Below are positions 53,917-63,783 of a stretch of 64,000 bases of DNA, one piece after another. Every line of letters starts with the position of its first letter. Within the stretch, counting starts at the first letter, position 1. Source of the DNA: Alkaliphilus sp. NP8 (GTDB lineage: Bacteria > Bacillota > Clostridia > Peptostreptococcales > Natronincolaceae); NCBI GenBank assembly GCA_015978205.1, contig JADWMM010000001.1, positions 33,382-97,381 of the forward strand, written 5' to 3'. The translations under genes and the position numbers were made by a program. The notes below the pieces were generated by a model. That model ran no database searches and was not told where the DNA came from. It saw only the letters and a list, made by a program, of their open reading frames with translations.

Positions 53917-55047
53917 TTATTTAGACCACAGTCCCTTTATAATCGCACAAATTCTCTCAAGATCCTCATCCGTCATCTTAGTATCAGATGGCAAGCATAC
54001 ACCATCCTCAAACAGCTTCTCACTCACATCTCCACCCACATAATCATACTCAGCGAAGAACGGCTGCATGTGCATTGGCTTCCAGACAGGCCTTGATTCA
54101 ATATTCTCTTTCTCTAATGCTTCCATTACATCAAGAGGTCTTACAGAACCATTCAACGTCATCACACTCAACCAGTAATTCGGCTCATTCCAGGTATTAA
54201 CCGGCATGAAACCTACACCATCAAGACCGCCTAATTCCCTCTTATAAAACTCGAATATATATTTCTTCTTAGCTACTCTTTGGTCTAAGACCTTAAGCTG
54301 TCCTCTACCGATCCCAGCTACAACATTGCTCATACGATAATTGAACCCCAATTCGCTATGCTGGTAGTGCCTTGCTGCATCTCTGGACTGAGTAGACCAG
54401 AACCGAACTTTCTTAATCTTCTCTTCATCATCTGATACAAGCATACCACCACCAGAAGTAGTAATAATCTTGTTTCCGTTAAACGACAACACTCCAAACT
54501 CACCAAATGTTCCAGTATGTTTTCCTTTATAATAGGCCCCTAAAGACTCGGCTGCATCTTCAATAACTGTCACATTGTATCTACTGCAAATCTCCATGAT
54601 TTTATCCATATCAGCAGATAGGCCATATAAATGCACAACTAAAACAGCCTTCACCTTATCACCATACTTCTCGAAGGCTGCCTCTAATGCTTTTGGATCC
54701 ATATTCCAAGTTTTATAATCACTGTCAATAAAGACAGGGGTTGCATTCTGATAGATAATAGGATTAGCTGTAGCTGAAAAAGTAAGAGTTGGACAGAATA
54801 CAACATCTCCTTCTCCAACACCCGCAGCTTTAAGTGCTAAATGAATAGCTCCTGTTCCAGAAGTCATAGCTGCTGAGTGTTTTGAACCAACCCTTGCTGC
54901 TAATTCTTTTTCAAATTCATTAACATTTGGCCCTAATGGTGCTAACCAATTTGTATCGAATGCTTCTTGTACATATTCCATTTCATAACCTTCATCACTC
55001 ATGTGAGGTGAGGCAAGCCAAATCTTATTCCTATTCTGCTTACACAT
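53917..55047 (-). CDS. PglE-like UDP-4-keto-6-deoxysugar aminotransferase (DegT family)
   Basis: 376 residues. WLASPHMSDEGYEMEYVQEA at the start, TSGTGAIHLALKAAGVGEGD for the cofactor phosphate, VIEDAAESLGAYYKG with the ring-contacting D, and SFNGNKIITTSGGG with the Schiff-base lysine. It matches the PglE/PseC/PerA group that puts an amino group on the 4-keto sugar made by a PglF-type dehydratase (present at 21 kb). AAAGGATG precedes the ATG. Base composition is clearly richer in GC than its neighbours (27 of 60 in the line at 54001 against 15 of 60 at 57001), a sign of separate acquisition. No PglD acetyltransferase is in the window. Confidence 0.88.
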   Translation of the reverse strand: MCKQNRNKIWLASPHMSDEGYEMEYVQEAFDTNWLAPLGPNVNEFEKELAARVGSKHSAAMTSGTGAIHLALKAAGVGEGDVVFCPTLTFSATANPIIYQNATPVFIDSDYKTWNMDPKALEAAFEKYGDKVKAVLVVHLYGLSADMDKIMEICSRYNVTVIEDAAESLGAYYKGKHTGTFGEFGVLSFNGNKIITTSGGGMLVSDDEEKIKKVRFWSTQSRDAARHYQHSELGFNYRMSNVVAGIGRGQLKVLDQRVAKKKYIFEFYKRELGGLDGVGFMPVNTWNEPNYWLSVMTLNGSVRPLDVMEALEKENIESRPVWKPMHMQPFFAEYDYVGGDVSEKLFEDGVCLPSDTKMTDEDLERICAIIKGLWSK

Positions 55048-55066
55048 TTATTGTCATCCTTTCATA

Positions 55067-58024
55067 CTAATTTACTTTCTTAATAATTATTTTTTCAATA
55101 ATAAAATGCCCTTCACTATTTCCAGAATGATCAAATCTAAGATATTGATTTCCCGGCTCTATATCTTCTGTAGTAGTTAGGCCGTATTTATATGTGCCAT
55201 TCTCTAGTTCATCTAAATTAATGTTTTGTGACACCTGTGTTCTTTGCCCTGAACCACTAATAATATGACTTCTTACATTTCTTTCTGTACTATTATCTGA
55301 AAACACTACTTCTACTTCATAATTAACACCTGGATCTAAGGTGAAATTTTGTGTATATACAATTCCCAGGTCTTCACCTTCATTGTACACTTTCATTCCT
55401 TCTTCACCTATCTCATACTCTAGCTTTCCACCTTGCCTGCTCCACCTTCTCCAAGTATTTTCAACTCCAGTAGCCCCTTCTAAATCTAAATACGACATAT
55501 ACACTATATCATTTAACTCTTGTAGCTTTTCTGGATTATCTACATTATCAATAAAATACTTAGCTCTAAATATATTTTGTAATGTATCCTGGCTTAAGTT
55601 TATTGTTTCTTCACTTTTTTCATTAGCTTCTTTTACTTCATCTATAATTTTAAGCATATAATCTCTATAGATTTCTACACCTTGCTCTATTTCTCCTAAC
55701 CCATTTATATAATGTTCTGCTACTGCATTATATGCATTAACTTTTGTTGCATAAGGATACTGTTTTAGTGGTGCTGACTCTACAAGCTTATCTAAATACT
55801 TAAATGCTTGTTCAAATTCTCCTAAGCTTATATAATAGCTTGCATTCTCTTGTAGTACTACCGGTAAATTTGGTGTATATTTTTCAGCTTTATTAAAATT
55901 GTTTTCTGCCTTCTTTATTAAATCGACATCTCCATTTTCTATACCTTGTGTCATTTGCATTTTAGCTAAGTCTACACGTATATTGGGATGGAAAGGATCA
56001 AGCATTACAGCCTTTTCCATTTTATCTATAGACTCTTCAATAGGTATTTCATTAATAGTTTCTGTATTAGATGTTGCTATAGCATTAGCACTATATAACG
56101 AAATAGAAAATACTAGTAGTGGTACTCCTACTAAGCTAACTAATACAGGACTGCTGCTTTTACCTTTAAAATCTATTTTCTTTATATTCAGCTTAACATC
56201 TTCAAAGCTACTGTACTCTAACATAGCTATTAAGGCCCAGAATATCATAGGTATAGAGTGGAAAGAAAAGTTAAAATCCAGTCCACTATGGCCTAATAAT
56301 GCTAATATACTGAACATCACCGATACTGTTAGTGTATCTTTTCTTTTCCAAGCTTTTAATAAATGTACTGTAAAAGCTCCTATAAGAGGTCCTAGCACTG
56401 CTATTCCTATTATTCCTGTTTCTACCATAGTCTGTATAAAGTAGTTATGTGCTTCTGTAGAATTATATGGTCTAGACTGATACTTTTGGTATAATGCTTC
56501 CCAAGTACCACCACCACCACCGAATATAGGCTTAGCCTTTAATATTGATAAACTATCTTTATAATATGTTAAACGAGTCGCTGCGTTATTTTCACTTAAA
56601 TCTATAGAGTTAAATCTAGATACAAGTGATTCTGGTAAATATTTATAGCTTAGCTTTATATTTTCTAATACTTCTGCATTTTGATTTGTTATATTTGCTT
56701 GTATAAAAACAGCTTTTGTTTTTGGATATATATTTGTAAAGTATATACTTATATTTTTACTATCTTCTAGTGTAGTAAATGGAATTTCTACACTTCCATT
56801 ACTTTGAACCTCTCCTAAAACTTCTTCTATTAATTCTCTTTCTCCAGCTTCATTTGCACTATATATACGTACCCTGTATGGCCAGTGTCCTTCATTCTCT
56901 GACTCTGATACTGCTTCTACATCTAAATTCAAGGTATATTCAGTACTTGATTCTAAGCCTGATACTGTTCTTTGAATTTGGTTTGTATGGTTTTCTGCAA
57001 CATTCATGTTATTAAAAACTAAAGGCTGTGTAATATTAAATGCCATATAGCTAAATATTCCTGCTCCTATTACTATAGCACCTAGAAATCCATATATAAG
57101 CTTATAATGCTTATTTACTAGCTTAGCTTCTACAAATATTACTCCACTATATAATAGTTTAAAAACTCCTACTCCTATTATAAATACTATTAAAGCCTTT
57201 GGTTTTGTTTCTGTATCTAGTGCTAATTGACTTGTAAATGGCTGTAGCACCAATACATTTGGTATTAATGCTGTTATAAAATACAGTATAGATGATATAC
57301 GTTCTTTATTAGGTATAAACACTAAATATAATAGTGCAAATATAGGAAATAGCAACCATGCAGCTCTGGAATATGTAAATATAAATGTAAATAGCATAAC
57401 GAATCCAGATGCACCATATACTATTTTTTCTATATATTTTTCACTTCTATGAATAGCGCCAGTAGTTAGGAAAAACATTGCCATCATAAGCGCTGCTAAT
57501 GTATTTGGATATTGAAATGTAGACGCTAAACGATTACCCATTATTACATCATCTAAAGTTACATACCCTGCTGCTCCTAGTACTGCTATGAAGGCAACTA
57601 TTAAAGATCCTAATATTAATACCTTAGCAAAATATTCTTTATATTTTTCAATCTGTACCATATCTTTTATCATAAGATATATCGAATAGTAAACAGTATA
57701 TCTTATTAATATATCTATGGCTTCTCTTAAATTAGCCCATTGAAAAGTTACAATAGGAAGTAAATAAGCTACTATAAATAGTAAACCTATATAATCGTAT
57801 GGACTGTTAAACATAGTAAGTTTTTCTTTTTTGTGATTTTTATTAAATAAGAATAACACGAATATACCAAAAGCAACTATATTACTTATTAATATTTCTC
57901 TTTCAAAAAACAATCCTTGAAAAAGAGGTGCTCCTATTATAAGAATAGATATTAAAGCAAATATTACCTTATCCATTATTGTATTACTTTTTATATTTTT
58001 ACTAACCTGTGTTTTGCTCCCCAT
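55067..58024 (-). CDS. Large O-antigen ligase/polymerase-family protein with TPR-like region
   Basis: About 985 residues. The start is the ATG of MGSKTQV, five bases after GAGGTGG. The first 600 residues form a Wzy/WaaL-type membrane domain: FQYPNTLAALMMAMFFL, FTYSRAAWLLFPIFALL, then, after a beta-rich extracellular insert of about 130 residues, FGGGGGTWEALYQKYQSRPY and STEAHNYFIQTMVETGIIGI. Then come TPR-like helices (FNKAEKYTPNLPVVLQENAS, LGEFEQAFKYLDKLVESAP) and a C-terminal beta domain. It may polymerise repeat units or attach glycan to surface proteins such as the SLH proteins. Second gene of the operon. Confidence 0.82.
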   Translation of the reverse strand: MGSKTQVSKNIKSNTIMDKVIFALISILIIGAPLFQGLFFEREILISNIVAFGIFVLFLFNKNHKKEKLTMFNSPYDYIGLLFIVAYLLPIVTFQWANLREAIDILIRYTVYYSIYLMIKDMVQIEKYKEYFAKVLILGSLIVAFIAVLGAAGYVTLDDVIMGNRLASTFQYPNTLAALMMAMFFLTTGAIHRSEKYIEKIVYGASGFVMLFTFIFTYSRAAWLLFPIFALLYLVFIPNKERISSILYFITALIPNVLVLQPFTSQLALDTETKPKALIVFIIGVGVFKLLYSGVIFVEAKLVNKHYKLIYGFLGAIVIGAGIFSYMAFNITQPLVFNNMNVAENHTNQIQRTVSGLESSTEYTLNLDVEAVSESENEGHWPYRVRIYSANEAGERELIEEVLGEVQSNGSVEIPFTTLEDSKNISIYFTNIYPKTKAVFIQANITNQNAEVLENIKLSYKYLPESLVSRFNSIDLSENNAATRLTYYKDSLSILKAKPIFGGGGGTWEALYQKYQSRPYNSTEAHNYFIQTMVETGIIGIAVLGPLIGAFTVHLLKAWKRKDTLTVSVMFSILALLGHSGLDFNFSFHSIPMIFWALIAMLEYSSFEDVKLNIKKIDFKGKSSSPVLVSLVGVPLLVFSISLYSANAIATSNTETINEIPIEESIDKMEKAVMLDPFHPNIRVDLAKMQMTQGIENGDVDLIKKAENNFNKAEKYTPNLPVVLQENASYYISLGEFEQAFKYLDKLVESAPLKQYPYATKVNAYNAVAEHYINGLGEIEQGVEIYRDYMLKIIDEVKEANEKSEETINLSQDTLQNIFRAKYFIDNVDNPEKLQELNDIVYMSYLDLEGATGVENTWRRWSRQGGKLEYEIGEEGMKVYNEGEDLGIVYTQNFTLDPGVNYEVEVVFSDNSTERNVRSHIISGSGQRTQVSQNINLDELENGTYKYGLTTTEDIEPGNQYLRFDHSGNSEGHFIIEKIIIKKVN

Positions 58025-58084
58025 ATTTCCACCTCTGAACATTTATTATTCTCTTATAAATAACTCTAATATTTGATAAAAATA

Positions 58085-59398
58085 CTATGCACCTACATTT
58101 GCAGATTTATTTTTATCTTCTCCACTACTTTTCCAATATTCTATAAAGAATGCCATAAATACCCCTACCATAGCGCCTAATACTGCAGCTATTGCTATGT
58201 TCAGCATTTTTTTAGGTCCTACTGGATTAGTTGTAGGGTACGCTTTAGATACTACTGTCATGCTAGATTCTCCAACCAATGCTGATTCTGTTACTCTCAT
58301 TTCCTCGTGTTTGCTTGTAAATGCATAGTATGTATTTTGTGCTATATTTACTTTTTGCTCTATTAATCGTTCTTCATGTTGCTTTTCTGCAAGCTGCAGC
58401 TGAAGTTCTTCTACATCGTTTTGTATATCTACTATTTGTCTTTTTAATGTTTCCATTCTTTTTTTAGCTGCTGCAAGCTCTATAGTAGTTTCTTTGTTTT
58501 TTCCTTGTAATCCTATATATACTGGGTTAATCTCTTCGTTACTCATTTTAATGTCAACAATGCTTTCTATACCTTCACCGCTTTTATCCTGTGCTATATC
58601 ACTAAGTATTCCATCTTCTAATATAGATTTTTCTGTTATAATTACTGGCTCTTCTTGCGCTAACTGTGTTTCTATTTCCCTAATAGACTGCTGTAAAACT
58701 TCATACTGCAATTCTTGTTCTATTAAGTTAGTTTTATATTCTGTAAGTAAATCTAGTTTAGAAGTTAGCTCTTGAGATAACTCATTTACTCCATTTGGCT
58801 GTGCTAAAAAGTCTTTTAGCTCTACTAATACTTTATCTAGCTGCTCTTTTTCTACTTCCATTTGTGTTTCTACATATTCCGACGTAGAATTTGCCTGTTC
58901 CTTAGCCTTACTAGATACAAATTCTAAAAAACGTGCTCCTACTGTATTTACTATTTCTGCTGCTAATTCTGGATTAGTTGATTCCATTTTTATATTTAAT
59001 AAATTAGTATTTTCTATTGTTTCTAACGTAATAGCTCCTGCTAAGCTCTCTATATCATATTTTTCTTCTAAGCCTAGTTCTTCTATTGTTTCTCTCATAA
59101 CCTGCGGTGATTTTATCTGTTCTTTATATGTATCCATTGTCATATTTGGGTATTGATTCAAGTTTTTTAGTATACTATCTACACCTTCACCATCTATTGT
59201 ATTAGATTGTGGTTTATCTGAAATATCAGATGCCATTAAAACCATTTTAGTTTCATATACAGGCTCTAACATAAAGAAGCTAACCATAGCAGATGCTAAT
59301 ACTGCCAACACTGTAATTCCTATTATCATTGTTTTTCTTTTAAGCAATATCTCTATAAGTTCTCTTAAGCTTATTTCTTCCATTTCCATTTGTTCCAT
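58085..59398 (-). CDS. Wzz/chain-length determinant protein
   Basis: 437 residues with two membrane helices: one near the start (MIIGITVLAVLASAMVSFFM) and one near the end (MLNIAIAAVLGAMVGVFMAF) preceded by the proline-rich TTNPVGPKK. The space between is a long coiled coil (about 190-380). It controls polymer length outside the membrane. No kinase domain is fused and no partner tyrosine kinase or phosphatase gene is in this operon. GGAGGT is eight bases before the ATG. It is the first gene of the polysaccharide operon. Confidence 0.85.
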   Translation of the reverse strand: MEQMEMEEISLRELIEILLKRKTMIIGITVLAVLASAMVSFFMLEPVYETKMVLMASDISDKPQSNTIDGEGVDSILKNLNQYPNMTMDTYKEQIKSPQVMRETIEELGLEEKYDIESLAGAITLETIENTNLLNIKMESTNPELAAEIVNTVGARFLEFVSSKAKEQANSTSEYVETQMEVEKEQLDKVLVELKDFLAQPNGVNELSQELTSKLDLLTEYKTNLIEQELQYEVLQQSIREIETQLAQEEPVIITEKSILEDGILSDIAQDKSGEGIESIVDIKMSNEEINPVYIGLQGKNKETTIELAAAKKRMETLKRQIVDIQNDVEELQLQLAEKQHEERLIEQKVNIAQNTYYAFTSKHEEMRVTESALVGESSMTVVSKAYPTTNPVGPKKMLNIAIAAVLGAMVGVFMAFFIEYWKSSGEDKNKSANVGA

Positions 59399-59506
59399 CT
59401 ACTAATACCTCCGCCTATTTTTCTTATCCCTTATCGACTTACATATTTCTACATAAATAAATAATTACCTGCTTATTTTTACTAAAAATCTCACCTTTTT
59501 TATTGT

Positions 59507-59534
59507 ATAATATTGGGCATGTAAAATCAATCAA
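59507..59534 (-). promoter_or_regulatory. Possible promoter of the polysaccharide operon
   Basis: On the minus strand TTGATT (59534-59529), 16 bases, TATTAT (59512-59507), about 110 bases before the Wzz start and just after the previous terminator. Confidence 0.4.
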
Positions 59535-59558
59535 GGTCAGCAAAAAATAGCTGCAATT

Positions 59559-59591
59559 AAAAAAAGCAGAGCATAGCGCTCTCCTTTTTTT
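59559..59591 (-). terminator. Terminator of the coiled-coil repeat gene
   Basis: AAAAAAGCAGAGC/GCGCTCTCCTTTTTT hairpin ending in a T-run on the minus strand, touching the stop codon of the gene. Confidence 0.75.
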
Positions 59592-59979
59592 ATCGTACTA
59601 ATTTAAACTTTGCTATATCAAACGTATTTTTCGCTGTAGCTACTTCTAATGCAATAAAGTCTTCCCTTAATGCTTCTACATTATCGTTTACAGCTTGAAT
59701 TTCTGTGTGTAGTTCGTCTCCAAGTAATTTTATTTCTTTCTCAATTTTAACTTCTAAGTGGTCGAACCTTCTGTCATGTTCTGATAGCTTACTCTCTACA
59801 GCATCGAATCTTTTGTCGTGTTCTGCTAGCTTACTCTCTACAACATCAAATCTTTTGTCGTGTTCTGCTAGCTTACCTTGCATATCTGTCATTTGTTTTT
59901 GCATGTCTGTCATTTGGCTTTGAAAATCCGTTAGCTGTTTTTGCATACCTTGTAAAATATTTAGTATCTTTTCGTCCAT
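59590..59979 (-). CDS. Small coiled-coil protein with 14-residue tandem repeats
   Basis: 129 residues, almost wholly coiled coil. Heptads of Q-M-T-D-M-Q-K type are followed by three 14-residue repeats KLAEHDKRFDVVES, KLAEHDKRFDAVES and KLSEHDRRFDHLEV, encoded by 42-base DNA repeats. No signal peptide or membrane segment, so probably cytoplasmic. GGAGGTG precedes the ATG. Similar repeat proteins are frequent in Firmicutes but without known function. It is separated from the TetR gene by 86 bases and may be the last gene of that unit or independent. Confidence 0.75.
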   Translation of the reverse strand: MDEKILNILQGMQKQLTDFQSQMTDMQKQMTDMQGKLAEHDKRFDVVESKLAEHDKRFDAVESKLSEHDRRFDHLEVKIEKEIKLLGDELHTEIQAVNDNVEALREDFIALEVATAKNTFDIAKFKLVR

Positions 59980-60065
59980 CTATACACCTCCCATAACTTT
60001 ATTATCCTCTGTATTCCGCTATGTTGTTACATATATTATATCATTTGGAGGTGCCTTTTCAACTG

Positions 60066-60650
60066 TTATTTATTAACTAACCCATTAAAAATAGTATCTA
60101 TAATAGGTGTAGGATCTATATCCTTTGGATCTATTTTTTGTAGAAATATTTCTATTGTATAGTTTTGATTAATAGCGCCTAGTATAGATAAAGTTGCTAC
60201 TTTTATGTTTAAATCTGTCTTTAACTCTTTGGTTTTAACTCCTTCTTCTAAAGTACTATCTATTAATGAAACTATAGACTTTTTCATTTCTAATATTCTA
60301 CTTTTTATTTCTTCTGATAAAAAGTTAGAGCTTGGAAGAATATTTTCTGCCATATTAATATGGTGAGCAATAAAGCTCCCATGGTGCTCTGCAAAGGCCA
60401 ATAGCTTTCCCCTTGCAGTTTTATGTTGTCCCATAGCTTCTTTTGCCATATCAAAATAAGTTATAACTATATATTCTACCATTTGCTCAAATAATTCATT
60501 TTTACTACTAAAATACTCATATACTGTCCCTTTGCCTATTCCTGCTACCTTTGCTATTTCTTCTATCTTTGCCTTATGAAATCCATGCTTACCAAAGACT
60601 TTCATAGCAGCTTTAATAATTTCAGCTCTTCTTTGCTCTTTTATATTCAC
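60066..60650 (-). CDS. TetR-family regulator of the RND efflux operon
   Basis: 194 residues. The N-terminal DNA-binding domain is typical: RRAEIIKAAMKVFGKHGFHK, IEEIAKVAGIGKGTVYEYFS. The C-terminal ligand domain is diverged. The start is GTG, five bases after GAGGTG. It lies 14 bases after the RND pump gene on the same strand, so it probably represses the whole operon and responds to a pump substrate. Confidence 0.9.
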   Translation of the reverse strand: MNIKEQRRAEIIKAAMKVFGKHGFHKAKIEEIAKVAGIGKGTVYEYFSSKNELFEQMVEYIVITYFDMAKEAMGQHKTARGKLLAFAEHHGSFIAHHINMAENILPSSNFLSEEIKSRILEMKKSIVSLIDSTLEEGVKTKELKTDLNIKVATLSILGAINQNYTIEIFLQKIDPKDIDPTPIIDTIFNGLVNK

Positions 60651-60664
60651 ATCTTCACCTCTTT

Positions 60665-63600
60665 TTAGGCTTCTAAAGTAGTGTTTTTCTTTTTGCCTTT
60701 TAACTTAGATTTAAAAGAATTTGAAAGATCGTCGAATACAGTATATATTACCGGAACGAATACTAATGTTATAACTGTAGATAAAAGTAATCCACCTATA
60801 ACTACTGTTGCCATTGGAGACATTAACTCCGAGCCCTCTCCCACTCCAAATGCTAATGGCAGAAGACCTAATATAGTAGTTAAAGTTGTCATTAAAATTG
60901 GTCTTAATCTAACTGGTCCTGCAATTATAATTGCTTCACTTCTGTCTTTTCCTTCATTTCTCAATGTGTTAATATAGTCAATTAAAACGATACCGTTGTT
61001 AACTACTATACCTGCAAGCATTATTAAACCTATAAACGATGTAACTCCTAATTTTCTACCTGTTATAAACAGTCCTAAAGCTCCTCCAGAGAATGCTAAC
61101 GGCATTGTAAACATAATTATAAATGGATTTATTAAGGATTCAAACTGAGAAGCCATTACCATATATATTAATATAATCGCAAGAACTAAAGCTAAAGCTA
61201 ACTGTCCAAAGGCATCCATCATTTCTTCGTTTTCTCCACCAATACTATATTGGTAACCTTCTGGCATATCGTATTCCTGCAGCTTTGCATCTATATCTTT
61301 AACTATACTGTTTAAATCTCTATTTACAATCTGTCCAGTAACAGTTACTACTTTTTCCTGATTTTCTCTAGTAATTTCAAGTGGTCCTTTTACTACAGAT
61401 AAATCCGCTACCTGACTTAAAGGTATATTAGCTCCTGTAGGAGTAGTTATATTCATATGCTCGTAGTTAGATAAGCTGTCTGTAATGTTTCCAGAAGGTC
61501 TAATTACTATGTCTATTTCTTCTCCTTCATCTTTAAACTGAGCAACTGTAGTTCCAGATGCATTTCCTCTAACACTTGAAGCTATTTGAGCTGTTGTTAA
61601 ACCGTAGTTTGCAGCCATCTCTTTATTAATTAAAACTTCTAACTCTGGAACTGCTTCACTTAAACCAGTTTTAACTTCTCTAGTACCTTCTACAGATTCT
61701 ATTATTTCTTTAACATCGTTAGATATTTCCTCTAGTGTATCTAGCTCGCTTCCCTTAATGCTTATACTTATAGGGCTCCCTGCTGTCATCATTTCAGTAG
61801 TGGAAGTTGGATTTACTGAAATTTCTGCACCCGGAGTATCTTTTACAAGATTTCTAATTTCCTCTGCCACCTGTCCTGTACTTCTATCTCTTTCACTCAA
61901 CTCTACTAATCCTACTGTAAGTGAACCACTAGTACCAGAAGATCCCCCCATCATAACATCTCCACTAGAACTTACGTTACTAAATATTACATCTATTTCT
62001 GGAATATCTGTTATTTTATCTTCTATTGTTTGTGCTATACTATCCATTTTGTTAATTCTAGTTCCTAAAGGCATGTCTATACCAATAGATATAGTACCTT
62101 CATCTGTTGATGGAATAAACTCCATTCCTACTCCTGCTAAACTTGCCATACTTACTATAAATACAACAATAGCTACAAATATTGTAGTTTTTCTACGCTC
62201 AATACTCTTAGTTAATAGTACTTTATATACTTTTTCTATTTTTCTAATTACACTGTCAAATACTTTGTGTAAAAAGCCTAGCTTACTTTTCTTTACAGTT
62301 TCTTCTTCAGATTCTACTCTTAAAATCTTAGAAGAAAGCATTGGTATTAAAGTTAAGGAAACTAATAGGGACGCTGCAAGGGATAGTGTAACTGTAAGGG
62401 CAAAGTCCTTAAACATAATTCCAACTATACCATCTACGAAGACTATTGGTAAGAATACTGCAATAGTTGTTAAAGTAGATGCTGTAATCGCCATCCCTAC
62501 TTCAGAGGCTCCTTTTATAGCAGATTCTTTCTTAGAGTATCCTTCTGCTCTAAACCTATAAATATTTTCTAATACTACAATGGCACTATCCACCAGCATA
62601 CCTACTGCCAGAGCTAAGCCACCTAGTGTTAACATATTAAGTGTAATTCCATTAAAATATAATAATATAAATGATGCTATTACAGATATAGGAATTGATG
62701 TAGCTATAATAAGTGTAGTCCTAATATTCTTTAAGAAAATATATAGAACGATTATAGCGAATATTGAACCTGTAACAACATTTCTTACAACAGTGTTTAT
62801 AGACCGCTTTATAATAAGTGAGTTATCCATTACTACATCTATTTCAATATCAGGATAATCTACCTCAAGAGCTTCCAGTTCATCATTTATTAAATTTGCT
62901 ACTTGCACTGTATTACTTCCAGACTGTTTTTGAAGTGAAATATTGATACTATCTTTTCCGTTAGTTCTAGAAATAGAGCTTACTTCTTTATTTTTAAGCT
63001 CTACACTTGATATATCGTCTAATGTAATAACTGCCCCAGTAGGTAGAGTAAGTGGCATATTTCTTATTTCATCTATAGTTTTAAACTCTCCAACTACGCT
63101 TGCAGAAAGCTCTGATTCTCCGTTTTCTACTTGGCCACCTGGCAGGTTTATATTAGATGCGTTTAATATTTGTGCTAACTGATTTATACTTAATCCATAA
63201 CTAGAAAGACTATTTGTATCTACCGCTATTTCTATTTCTTTTGTAAACCCTCCACCTACACTAACAGATGCAACTCCTTCTAGTCTCTCAAGTCTTTGAC
63301 TAAATGTTTCCTCTGCTAAAGATTGTAGTTCTGCCAAATCTCCACTTGTAGACAATGATATTTGAATAATAGGCATAGAGTTCGGATCTATTTTTAATAC
63401 CATTGGAGAATCTGCATCATTTGGTAAAAATCCTTTTATTGTATCTACCTTTTCTCGCATTTCTAAGGCAGCAAAGTCCATGTCTGTACCCATATTAAAC
63501 TCAGCGATTACAAGGGATCTCCCTTCTGATGATATTGATCTAATACTATCTATATTCCCTACAGTAGATACACTTCCTTCCATAGGTTTTGTAACTAGAT

Positions 63601-63781
63601 TCTCTACTTCCTGTGGTCCTGCTCCTGAGTATGAAGTTGCTACTATTGCCACTGGTACTTCTATTTCTGGGAATAAATCTAAGGGTAATCTAGTTAATGA
63701 AATAGTTCCCAATAATACGATGATTAAAATCATCATCATTATTGTAACGGGTCTTTTAACAGCTAATTTTGATAAATTCAA
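60665..63781 (-). CDS. RND-family efflux pump (AcrB/MMPL-like HAE1 type)
   Basis: 1038 residues, the normal size of an HAE-RND transporter with 12 membrane segments and two large external loops. Visible signatures are LAVKRPVTIMMMILIIVLLG at the start, the proton-relay D in LALAVGMLVDSAIVVLENIY and GRKLGVTSFIGLIMLAGIVV. The start is TTG after GGGGTGAG. The adaptor gene ends two bases upstream. In a single-membrane Firmicute the pump has no outer-membrane partner and probably expels compounds from the membrane or cytoplasm into the wall space. Confidence 0.92.
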   Translation of the reverse strand: MNLSKLAVKRPVTIMMMILIIVLLGTISLTRLPLDLFPEIEVPVAIVATSYSGAGPQEVENLVTKPMEGSVSTVGNIDSIRSISSEGRSLVIAEFNMGTDMDFAALEMREKVDTIKGFLPNDADSPMVLKIDPNSMPIIQISLSTSGDLAELQSLAEETFSQRLERLEGVASVSVGGGFTKEIEIAVDTNSLSSYGLSINQLAQILNASNINLPGGQVENGESELSASVVGEFKTIDEIRNMPLTLPTGAVITLDDISSVELKNKEVSSISRTNGKDSINISLQKQSGSNTVQVANLINDELEALEVDYPDIEIDVVMDNSLIIKRSINTVVRNVVTGSIFAIIVLYIFLKNIRTTLIIATSIPISVIASFILLYFNGITLNMLTLGGLALAVGMLVDSAIVVLENIYRFRAEGYSKKESAIKGASEVGMAITASTLTTIAVFLPIVFVDGIVGIMFKDFALTVTLSLAASLLVSLTLIPMLSSKILRVESEEETVKKSKLGFLHKVFDSVIRKIEKVYKVLLTKSIERRKTTIFVAIVVFIVSMASLAGVGMEFIPSTDEGTISIGIDMPLGTRINKMDSIAQTIEDKITDIPEIDVIFSNVSSSGDVMMGGSSGTSGSLTVGLVELSERDRSTGQVAEEIRNLVKDTPGAEISVNPTSTTEMMTAGSPISISIKGSELDTLEEISNDVKEIIESVEGTREVKTGLSEAVPELEVLINKEMAANYGLTTAQIASSVRGNASGTTVAQFKDEGEEIDIVIRPSGNITDSLSNYEHMNITTPTGANIPLSQVADLSVVKGPLEITRENQEKVVTVTGQIVNRDLNSIVKDIDAKLQEYDMPEGYQYSIGGENEEMMDAFGQLALALVLAIILIYMVMASQFESLINPFIIMFTMPLAFSGGALGLFITGRKLGVTSFIGLIMLAGIVVNNGIVLIDYINTLRNEGKDRSEAIIIAGPVRLRPILMTTLTTILGLLPLAFGVGEGSELMSPMATVVIGGLLLSTVITLVFVPVIYTVFDDLSNSFKSKLKGKKKNTTLEA

Positions 63782-63783
63782 CT

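Noticed and set aside
59806-59935. Regular DNA repeats as a CRISPR array
   Set aside because: The 42-base repeats are contiguous and code for a heptad coiled coil; there are no spacers.
61758-62561. Long open frame (267 codons) opposite the RND pump gene
   Set aside because: It is the complementary frame of a well conserved coding region, with low-complexity composition and no ribosome site.
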